Source: Candidatus Vogelbacteria bacterium (GTDB lineage: Bacteria; Patescibacteria; Paceibacteria; UBA9973; UBA12445). From it: a stretch of 18,682 bases of DNA. The position numbers were made by a program, and so were the translations under genes. The DNA is taken from positions 1 to 18,682 of the forward strand of contig JACQCW010000035.1 in NCBI GenBank assembly GCA_016201425.1, in the 5' to 3' direction. Below are positions 13,824 to 18,682 of the stretch, in pieces (position 1 is the first letter of the stretch; each line of letters begins with the position of its first letter). The notes beneath the pieces are model-generated. The model did not search any database. It was not told where the DNA came from and saw only the letters and a list, made by a program, of their open reading frames with translations.

Positions 13824-14417
13824 ATGAACTTACTTCCTGAACAAAATAAATCTAAGATAAGGATAGAATATTATAAACGCTTAGCCACTAGCAGTATTTT
13901 GATGTGTTCAGTGCTGATGTTCCTTGGGCTGATACCAGTAGTTTTGGTATACATAACGACTACATATCAAGCCGTTTTTTTGAATCGTGAACTTGTCGCC
14001 ATGCAAAGCTCCGACAAAACCAATACCGTTAACACAAATTTGGGCATAGTTAGAGATTTGAATACTAAACTGAGTATTCTGAGTAAACCGATCGATCAAG
14101 GGGAGAAATATGCTGTGCACGAAATACTCCTTCGAGTTATCGATCTTGCCGGAACTTTACCCGCAAGTGGCAGCATAAAGGCTGTGTATATAAGTTCGTT
14201 TTCGTACGATAAGGTTCTGGTAAAAAAGGGCGACACTAATACTACAAATTATGTTTTGACAGTATCTGGGATTGCAAGGAGCCGAGACATATTGCTACAG
14301 TTTGAAAAGAAACTAGAGACGGACCAGACGTTTGCGAATGTTGATTTGCCGATATCAGATTTAATTGACAGTAATAACCCCGCTTTTTCGATGAGTTTAA
14401 CTTTGGCCAAGAAATAA
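13824..14417 (+). CDS. pilN: Type IV pilus assembly protein PilN
   Basis: Bitopic inner-membrane protein of the PilMNO platform. 197 aa. It begins MNLLPEQNK, the NLLP motif that inserts into PilM, followed by a membrane helix at about 25-47 (SILMCSVLMFLGLIPVVLVY) and a periplasmic coiled-coil and ferredoxin-like region. ISSFSYDKVLV and VLTVSGIARSRDILLQFEKKL (about 150-170) match the PilN core fold. One nucleotide separates it from pilM, and its stop is directly followed by the pilO ATG. No Shine-Dalgarno is present, so it relies on translational coupling. Confidence 0.9.
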   Translation: MNLLPEQNKSKIRIEYYKRLATSSILMCSVLMFLGLIPVVLVYITTTYQAVFLNRELVAMQSSDKTNTVNTNLGIVRDLNTKLSILSKPIDQGEKYAVHEILLRVIDLAGTLPASGSIKAVYISSFSYDKVLVKKGDTNTTNYVLTVSGIARSRDILLQFEKKLETDQTFANVDLPISDLIDSNNPAFSMSLTLAKK

Positions 14418-14966
14418 ATGGAAGCTCAGAATAAAACAGATAATCAAATGAGAGTGGCCATTGGGGCGGTGGTCGTAATCTCTTTGTGTGGGGCCCTCAT
14501 GATATATGATTTGCTAACCAATCGGCTGGCTATGGTCAGTGAGCTCTCTGCACGGGTTAATGATCTTAAGCAGTCAAACGATCAATCTTTGGCCCTTCAA
14601 AATATTGTAAGCACGACGAAGGGTGCCCATAATAAACTTAACCTGTACTTTATCACGCGTGCCACTGTCGGCAATTTTATTGGGGAGTTGGACTCGTATG
14701 GGGAGCGTGCGAATGTTTCACTTACTTTAAGTGCGCCATCGGTGGAGAAAGATAAGCAAATAGGTGCAGGTAAATATCTCCAATTTAACCTACGAGCCGA
14801 GGGTGAATTTGATCGAGCAATCCATTTCCTTGAGTTGATCGAGACGATGCCATATAAGATTAAAGTTACAAGTATGACTATGGGCAGATTGGATGGGGGG
14901 AGCACGAAGTCTAAGGTATGGTATGAGGAGATAACCTTTAATCTAATAAGTTATATCGATAACTAA
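14418..14966 (+). CDS. pilO: Type IV pilus assembly protein PilO-like
   Basis: 182 aa, bitopic: a membrane helix at about 12-32 (AIGAVVVISLCGALMIYDLL), then a coiled-coil (MVSELSARVNDLKQSND) and a ferredoxin-like periplasmic domain ending in YLQFNLRAEGEFDRAIHFLELIETMPYKIKVTSMTM, the pattern that PilO shares with PilN-type partners. It forms the heterodimer with PilN. Its ATG directly abuts the pilN stop. Identification is based on fold pattern and position more than on a unique motif. Confidence 0.82.
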   Translation: MEAQNKTDNQMRVAIGAVVVISLCGALMIYDLLTNRLAMVSELSARVNDLKQSNDQSLALQNIVSTTKGAHNKLNLYFITRATVGNFIGELDSYGERANVSLTLSAPSVEKDKQIGAGKYLQFNLRAEGEFDRAIHFLELIETMPYKIKVTSMTMGRLDGGSTKSKVWYEEITFNLISYIDN

Positions 14967-14972
14967 AATTAC

Positions 14973-15305
14973 ATGTTTGGTAAAATTCAAAAAGAAGTTA
15001 ATAAGATGTTCGTTGACCCTGTTATGATTAAAGATGATCTAGGACTAGACTTAAACGTGTATAGAGATTGGGAGATTCTTTGTGTTTTTTTCGTTTTTAT
15101 TTTTTTGGCTATTTTTGTGTTGGACTTATATATTTTTTATCAAGGAGATTTTTTTGCTGGTGGTGTTAGTTTTGGACAATTGGATGCTGTCTCAAACTTT
15201 AGTGAAAATAAGTTAAATACCGTTATGAGGGAATGGGAGGATCGAGTTAATAAATTTAATGTGCAAGCAGACATAGTTCCCAAGGTCATTGACCCGTCGC
15301 TATAA
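14973..15305 (+). CDS. Small bitopic membrane protein of the pil operon (110 aa)
   Basis: Not recognised as a named family. A charged N-terminal cytoplasmic part (1-33) is followed by one long hydrophobic helix at about 35-57 (phenylalanine-rich), then an outside domain of about 50 residues ending in VPKVIDPSL. Six nucleotides separate it from pilO with no Shine-Dalgarno, so it is part of the same operon. It has no lipobox, so it is not a PilP-like lipoprotein in the classical sense, but it occupies the place where pilP stands in proteobacteria. AT-rich, like the rest of the pil genes. The role as a fourth platform subunit is inferred from position. Confidence 0.68.
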   Translation: MFGKIQKEVNKMFVDPVMIKDDLGLDLNVYRDWEILCVFFVFIFLAIFVLDLYIFYQGDFFAGGVSFGQLDAVSNFSENKLNTVMREWEDRVNKFNVQADIVPKVIDPSL

Positions 15306-15346
15306 CTTTGTTAATGTGGTCGAGCGAATATTTGGTATTGATAGTT

Positions 15347-15418
15347 GCCCTTGTAGCTCAATGGATAGAGCAGTGCTCTTCTAAGGCATTGATGGGGGTT
15401 CGATTCCCTCCAGGGGCA
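15347..15418 (+). tRNA. tRNA-Arg (anticodon UCU)
   Basis: Acceptor GCCCTTG (15347-15353) pairs with CAGGGGC (15411-15417, one G-U pair); discriminator A 15418. The anticodon arm has loop CTTCTAA (anticodon UCU), and GGTTCGATTCC forms the T arm. CCA is not encoded (ACA follows), unlike the tRNA-Ser in this window. Its 3' end is copied twice downstream. Confidence 0.92.
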
Positions 15419-15429
15419 CAAAATAAAAA

Positions 15430-15455
15430 GCACACGTTAGTGTGTGTTTTTATTT
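15430..15455 (+). terminator. Terminator-like hairpin after tRNA-Arg
   Basis: GCACAC-GTTA-GTGTGT (15430-15445), then GTTTTTATTTT. The stem extends outward through AT-rich arms into the tRNA 3' end, because the following bases are an inverted copy of that end. Confidence 0.6.
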
Positions 15456-15572
15456 TGTGCCCCTGAGCAAAGCAACTGCTTGCTTTGCGTGAGGGAATCG
15501 AAAGACTTTTCGTTATCTACCTCTGGTAGATCGAAAAGTACCTGCGCCCGTAGGGCGAGATTCCAGGGGCAC

Positions 15573-15607
15573 AAAATAAAAGCCATCTACCGCTAAGGTA
15601 GATGGCG
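15573..15607 (-). terminator. Terminator of the deaminase-like gene (minus strand)
   Basis: GCCATCTACC (15582-15591) pairs with GGTAGATGGC (15597-15606) around a 5-nt loop. On the minus strand it is followed by TTTTATTTTG. It lies 8 nt beyond the stop of the 15965 gene. Confidence 0.85.
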
Positions 15608-15614
15608 TACGAGA

Positions 15615-15965
15615 TTATTTGGCGGGACTTATTGTTATCTTCTCCCACTTACCCTCTCTGGTGGTGTATTCAATATTCTTGATCTTGTGTCTCAAAACTA
15701 GTTTGAGGCAACGCTCAATGCAGGGGCGGGAATATACCCACGTATGATTATTGCAGTGACTTCCCGCAATAGTAAGTGTGATGCCACCGACCCTGATCCT
15801 TTCTGGATTTGCGCGCATAAACGCGTACTCCTCCGCGTGAATTGTGTTTTTGTGTGCGTCAAGATAATGGTTCCAACCCCAGGAGATCACACGACCCTTC
15901 TTGTCTGAGAGCACAGCTCCAACCTGAACTCTACATGGAGACCTGCGACTAATATCGAGTGCCAA
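15615..15965 (-). CDS. Cytidine/deoxycytidylate deaminase-like protein; N-terminus uncertain
   Basis: Zinc-dependent deaminase fold: VGAVLSDKKGRVISWGWNHY, then HAEEYAF (zinc ligand H43 and proton-shuttle E45) and SRPCIERCLKLV (C82, C86). The cysteines are spaced C-x3-C instead of the usual C-x2-C. Substrate is unknown. The open frame allows only a TTG start at 15965, which trims the first helix. One frame over, ATG 16000 (with CGGAGG directly upstream) or TTG 15991 reads NTKK up to a run of six A at 15976-15981. One more A there would join NTKK to TCRELALDISRRSPC, a typical N-terminus for this fold. So the gene has probably lost one base, or carries a sequencing error. Its terminator lies just downstream. 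Confidence 0.72.
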   Translation of the reverse strand: MALDISRRSPCRVQVGAVLSDKKGRVISWGWNHYLDAHKNTIHAEEYAFMRANPERIRVGGITLTIAGSHCNNHTWVYSRPCIERCLKLVLRHKIKNIEYTTREGKWEKITISPAK

Positions 15966-16008
15966 TTCTCGACACGTTTTTTAGTATTCAAGAATGTCAT
16001 CCTCCGCT

Positions 16009-16590
16009 TTATTTCTGTAGAATCTTCGACCAACTTTTGGGTCTATATAATGCATTCAATATCTTGAGTGGCTCCCAAAAGAGGTCACTTAGATTCGTAG
16101 CCTTTAGTACCCCAGAGAGCGAAACATTATAGCCTCGGGTCGCGAAGAGAAACCAGATGCGTGGCAGATGGTAAAAGTTTGAGATGCAAACAACTTTGTC
16201 ATCTGGCTTAAGGTGTTCACGCAAAACATCAATTTCTCCAGCGGTATTCATTCCGCGTTCGTCCACGATTATTTTGTCACTCGGTACGCCACTTGAAACG
16301 AGATACTCCCGCATTTTGCTACCCATGGTTACTCCGGCGGTTTCCACATAGCAGGCGATTATCAGAGTGTCTACCTCGCCGGCCAGATAGATTTCTACGG
16401 CTTTTTGACAGCGGGCCTCAGTTTGAGGTAGTAGTTCCCCATCTGCTAATTGTCCGTATCCGCAGATTAGGCCGACGCTGAACTTGGCTGGCAGGGTTTG
16501 CTGTGTAACTAAGTAGACCGCAGCAGTTGCCAAAACGCATCCAACAAGTTGAGTGCCAGACGGCATTCTAAGATCAGCCAAGGCTTTCAT
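16009..16590 (-). CDS. DUF218 / YdcF-SanA-ElyC-like membrane-anchored protein
   Basis: 193 aa from the start chosen. A hydrophobic segment at about 13-30 anchors it, followed by the DUF218 domain: ICGYGQLADGELLPQTEARCQKAVEIYLAG (35-71, with the usual R in TEAR), VDTLIIAC, GVPSDKIIVDERGMNTAGEID (about 101-121, the E-x3-NT-x-E signature) and CISNFYHLPRIWFLF (135-149). Relatives such as SanA and ElyC act in cell-envelope integrity; no reaction is firmly established. ATG 16590 overlaps the upstream gene's TGA as ATGA, which favours it over the earlier in-frame ATG 16611 and the far upstream start of the frame. It is cotranscribed with the small membrane gene. Confidence 0.85.
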   Translation of the reverse strand: MKALADLRMPSGTQLVGCVLATAAVYLVTQQTLPAKFSVGLICGYGQLADGELLPQTEARCQKAVEIYLAGEVDTLIIACYVETAGVTMGSKMREYLVSSGVPSDKIIVDERGMNTAGEIDVLREHLKPDDKVVCISNFYHLPRIWFLFATRGYNVSLSGVLKATNLSDLFWEPLKILNALYRPKSWSKILQK

Positions 16591-16832
16591 AATTGTAGAG
16601 AAAACGGGCATGATCGCGACCGTATTATTTTCCACTCGTTTCCTGTCGGCACCACCATCTCGGTTTGGGTTAGATACTTTGTTGCAAGGCCAATTAGTGC
16701 AAGGCAAAGAATAAAACAACAGTATATCGCCAATGTGAGCAGAGGCTCCACATGCGAAAAGTATTTGTCGACAGCGACATTTAGGATGCTGTACAAGAAC
16801 AGGGCAAGGAAAGCATACTGGTTTGAGGTCAT
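16587..16832 (-). CDS. Small two-helix membrane protein (81 aa)
   Basis: Not recognised. Two hydrophobic helices at about 6-22 and 31-51, then a polar C-terminal tail (TQTEMVVPTGNEWKIIRSRS). ATG 16832 has AAAGGA seven bases upstream on the minus strand; the earlier part of the open frame (to 16913) has no ribosome site. The stop overlaps the DUF218 start (ATGA), so the two proteins are made together and may work as a pair in the membrane. Confidence 0.65.
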   Translation of the reverse strand: MTSNQYAFLALFLYSILNVAVDKYFSHVEPLLTLAIYCCFILCLALIGLATKYLTQTEMVVPTGNEWKIIRSRSCPFSLQL

Positions 16833-16884
16833 TACATTTCCTTTCAGTTTCTTAGATTGAGTTTTCAAAAAGCAGGCTTGTCTA

Positions 16885-16913
16885 TGACTAACATATAAAG
16901 TAGTTAAAGTCAA
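16885..16913 (-). promoter_or_regulatory. Candidate promoter of the small membrane-DUF218 operon
   Basis: On the minus strand TTGACT (16913-16908), 17 bp, TAGTCA (16890-16885) preceded by TGT. The -35 is good, the -10 moderate. Confidence 0.5.
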
Positions 16914-16939
16914 GTGTTTCTTTTATGACTACTGACCGG

Positions 16940-16945
16940 TTTAAT
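16940..16945 (+). promoter_or_regulatory. -10-like element of the epimerase gene
   Basis: TTTAAT exactly six bases before ATG 16952. No Shine-Dalgarno with usable spacing (AGG at 16947-16949 is too close). It fits the leaderless pattern seen at xfp and bcp. Confidence 0.35.
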
Positions 16946-16951
16946 TAGGTG

Positions 16952-17899
16952 ATGAAAAACAAAACTAAATGTTTAGTGACTGGCGGAGCTGGGTTTATCG
17001 GTAGCCATGTTGTAGATAGATTATTAGAGCTTGGTCACAACGTTGTGGTGCTCGATGATTTTTCATTGGGGAAAAAGGAAAACTTGAAACAACATAAAAA
17101 CAATAGGAGTTTAAAAATATACAAAAAGTCTATTTGTGAAGATTTGTCGGCGATTTTTAAAAAAGAGAAGTTTGATCTTGTCTTTCATCTTGCTGCTATG
17201 CCACGGGTCCAGTATTCGATAGATAATCCTCTTGACTCTCATGAGACCAATATAGATGGAACTCTGAATGTACTTGAGCACTCGAGAAGATCTGGAGTTA
17301 AACGTTTTGTTTTTTCATCTAGCTCCGCGATATATGGAGATCAAAAGCAAACTGTGCAGACCGAAGACCTTATGCCAAATCCCATGTCTCCATATGCGCT
17401 ACACAAGTTAACGGGGGAATATTATGCCAGTTTGTATTACAAACTTTATGGATTAGAAACTGTAAGTTTACGTTACTTTAATGTGTTTGGTCCTCGACAA
17501 GATCCCGATAATCCATATTCGAATTTGATCCCTAAGTTTATTAAAATGGCGATCAACAATGTACGGCCCAAAATAAATGGTGACGGAGAGCAGAAGAGGG
17601 ACTTCACTTTTGTGGCAGATGTTGTGAATGCGAATATGCTAGCCGCGACGACCGAAAATAAAAAATGCTTTGGTGAGATTTTTAACGTGGGATCGGGAAA
17701 AAATATTTCAGTGAATGAGATTACGCAAAAGATGTTCGACCTCGCCGGTTCTAAGGTTGAGCCAATTCATGGGCCGGCCTTGATAGAGCCAAAATCTACC
17801 CTTGCGGGCATTGTTAAGACCAGGAGACTTCTTGGCTGGAGGCCAGAATATAGTTTAGATGAATCTCTAACTAAGACTTTTGATTCTCTTGCATCCTAG
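16952..17899 (+). CDS. NAD-dependent sugar epimerase/dehydratase (UDP-glucose 4-epimerase-like)
   Basis: Extended short-chain dehydrogenase acting on nucleotide sugars for surface polysaccharide. 315 aa. The Rossmann glycine motif TGGAGFIG is at 10-17, DD at 35-36 binds the NAD ribose, HLAA is at 79-82, SSSS at 122-125 with the catalytic Ser, and YALHK (Y148, K152) is the catalytic Tyr/Lys pair. RYFNVFGPRQDP and the FTFVADVV-NVGSG segments are typical of GalE/WbpP-type enzymes. LLGWRPEYSLDESL ends the fold. ATG 16952 is preferred over GTG 16949. GalE versus another C4 epimerase or dehydratase cannot be decided. Confidence 0.9.
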   Translation: MKNKTKCLVTGGAGFIGSHVVDRLLELGHNVVVLDDFSLGKKENLKQHKNNRSLKIYKKSICEDLSAIFKKEKFDLVFHLAAMPRVQYSIDNPLDSHETNIDGTLNVLEHSRRSGVKRFVFSSSSAIYGDQKQTVQTEDLMPNPMSPYALHKLTGEYYASLYYKLYGLETVSLRYFNVFGPRQDPDNPYSNLIPKFIKMAINNVRPKINGDGEQKRDFTFVADVVNANMLAATTENKKCFGEIFNVGSGKNISVNEITQKMFDLAGSKVEPIHGPALIEPKSTLAGIVKTRRLLGWRPEYSLDESLTKTFDSLAS

Positions 17900-17946
17900 A
17901 TTGTTATATAATTGGTCCATTATTAATTTTAAATTTAAGAATTATT

Positions 17947-18606
17947 ATGGAAGAACTTAAAAAACCAGCTGACGATCAGGTTGCACAACCCAAACTTACT
18001 CTTGAGTCTATAAAGACAAAGAGTCACCTTGAAATAAACGTGGAGGGGAATTTTGATGCTACGCTTGCAAAACTTAACGAAAAGTTTGGAATTCAGTTAA
18101 AGTCTAGACCGGAAGGGTTCCACATTACGGTTATTGGTCCAACAGAAAGCAAGGTTTTACAAACTATGACGCAAGAGCAGTTGGACAAGCTTCAGGCTAT
18201 TAGTGATAGGTTAAAAAACGGTCAGGGTGTACACATAGATGGCATCGGTTTTATAGATGGAGCGGACACAACTCGTACAGACATAAGAGAGGCAGATAGA
18301 ACTAAGAAGACTTCATTTTTGGCATTTAGTTCACCGGATATTCAGGAGTTTCGAAAGAGTCTGGGTTTACCGGAGAAGGATCTACACATAACTCTCGGTT
18401 TTGTGGAACCAGCAGGTGGAGTTGGTGGCGATATACATATGAGAATTGTTGGTGTGGATGATAAGGGTAAGCCAAAGCCTGGACCAATCGAGAAGAAGAC
18501 CGACCCTGCCTTAAGAGATCTTTTTTTAGCAGAGTTTCCAAACATGCATATTAAGGTTGGAGGCGAGGTTGGCGGGCCAGAGAAGCAGAAAAAACAGGAG
18601 AAATAA
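17947..18606 (+). CDS. 2H phosphoesterase-like protein with two HxTx motifs
   Basis: 219 aa, soluble. Two HxTx motifs are present: FHITVIGP (His 59, Thr 61) and LHITLGFVEP (His 147, Thr 149). They are about 88 residues apart, each ending a hydrophobic strand, as in the 2H phosphoesterase superfamily (LigT/ThpR, cyclic phosphodiesterases), where the two His-Thr pairs form the active site for RNA 2',3'-cyclic phosphate or 2'-5' chemistry. An N-terminal region of about 45 residues (KKPADDQVAQ) and a charged, glycine- and lysine-rich C-terminal tail are extra to the core. ATG 17947 is about 28 nt after the start site predicted from TATAAT at 17907-17912, with no clear Shine-Dalgarno. The substrate is not predictable. 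Confidence 0.7.
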   Translation: MEELKKPADDQVAQPKLTLESIKTKSHLEINVEGNFDATLAKLNEKFGIQLKSRPEGFHITVIGPTESKVLQTMTQEQLDKLQAISDRLKNGQGVHIDGIGFIDGADTTRTDIREADRTKKTSFLAFSSPDIQEFRKSLGLPEKDLHITLGFVEPAGGVGGDIHMRIVGVDDKGKPKPGPIEKKTDPALRDLFLAEFPNMHIKVGGEVGGPEKQKKQEK

Positions 18607-18644
18607 AATTTTCGTTGAGTTGGCATTATTAGCTAAAACAAAAT

Positions 18645-18682
18645 ATGCCTGAGTCACTAAATAGATCAAAGGAGCAGGAGAT
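18645..18682 (+). CDS. Start of a further ORF, cut by the window end
   Basis: ATG 18645 opens a frame without a stop to the window edge (MPESLNRSKEQE). No ribosome site or promoter is clear. Too short to identify. Confidence 0.3.
   Translation, partial: MPESLNRSKEQE

Larger units (their letters stand above)
15401..15607. repeat. Nested inverted and direct copies of the tRNA-Arg 3' end
   Basis: The segment CCAGGGGCACAAAATAAAA at 15410-15428 recurs directly at 15563-15581. It also occurs inverted at 15447-15465 (TTTTTATTTTGTGCCCCTG). The T-arm bases CGATTCCCTC (15401-15410) recur inverted as GAGGGAATCG (15491-15500). The inverted copy is split by a 25-bp insert that is itself a hairpin (GCAAAGCAA / TTGCTTTGC, 15467-15488). 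Between are two more hairpins: ACTTTTCG...CGAAAAGT with inner TCTACC/GGTAGA (15505-15539) and CGCCC-GTA-GGGCG (15545-15557). No ORF was found. See findings. Confidence 0.75.

Noticed and set aside
15401..15607. CRISPR array
   Set aside because: Repeats are few, mixed in orientation and derived from the tRNA end; there are no regular spacers and no cas genes.
15976..15981. Programmed -1 ribosomal frameshift at the A-run of the deaminase gene
   Set aside because: The codon phasing (T AAA AAA) does not match a classical X XXY YYZ heptamer, and no stimulatory stem was seen; a base loss or sequencing error is simpler.

Overview
The window looks like a chromosomal segment from a Candidate Phyla Radiation / Patescibacteria genome, most likely Parcubacteria-like. 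This is inferred from gene content and style: a phosphoketolase-acetate kinase fermentation pair, a pilM-pilN-pilO type IV pilus cluster with very short proteins, a Bcp peroxiredoxin, and many small membrane proteins of unknown function. TGA is used as an ordinary stop (acetate kinase, ruvX), so this is not a UGA-recoding lineage. No database search was possible, so all family calls rest on motifs recognised by eye.

Layout. 99-1172 (-) encodes an unknown protein with an HEEQH zinc-metallopeptidase-like motif. It is divergent from, and only 22 bp away from, phosphoketolase xfp (1195-3540). xfp is followed by an acetate kinase that stops about 70-80 residues early, then by a membrane-anchored N-acetylmuramoyl-L-alanine amidase with a peptidoglycan-binding domain, and by a P-loop nucleotide kinase-like protein. 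From about 6430 to 9900 lies an accessory stretch of orphan genes (6499, 7354-, 8628-, 8831, 9511). Most have a strong Shine-Dalgarno, several have near-consensus sigma70-type promoters and hairpin terminators, and some have visibly higher GC than the rest. It ends exactly where the toxin gene of a hicAB pair is cut off. Then come hicB, a 70-aa membrane protein and bcp (all minus), another orphan multi-pass membrane protein (11152-11826) with a perfect promoter, two tandem terminators, and tRNA-Ser(UGA) with ruvX starting 1 nt after its CCA. A 128-bp palindromic element separates ruvX from pilM-pilN-pilO and a small membrane gene. tRNA-Arg(UCU) follows, with a nest of inverted and direct copies of its own 3' end. 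The last part carries a deaminase-like gene with a probable N-terminal frameshift, a DUF218/YdcF-like gene coupled to a small membrane gene, an NAD-dependent sugar epimerase, a protein with two HxTx motifs (2H phosphoesterase-like), and the start of one more ORF.

How the genes work together. xfp and ackA would form the acetyl-phosphate-to-ATP branch of a phosphoketolase pathway, but the ackA C-terminus is missing. The pil genes form the inner-membrane platform of a type IV pilus. The amidase, DUF218 and epimerase genes are cell-envelope functions.

The most notable window-wide pattern is two styles of gene start. Housekeeping genes often have a -10 element 6-7 nt before the ATG and no Shine-Dalgarno (probable leaderless mRNAs). 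Accessory genes mostly have long leaders and strong Shine-Dalgarno sites. The most interesting non-coding objects are the 12584-12711 palindromic element and the tRNA-Arg-derived repeat nest at 15401-15607.
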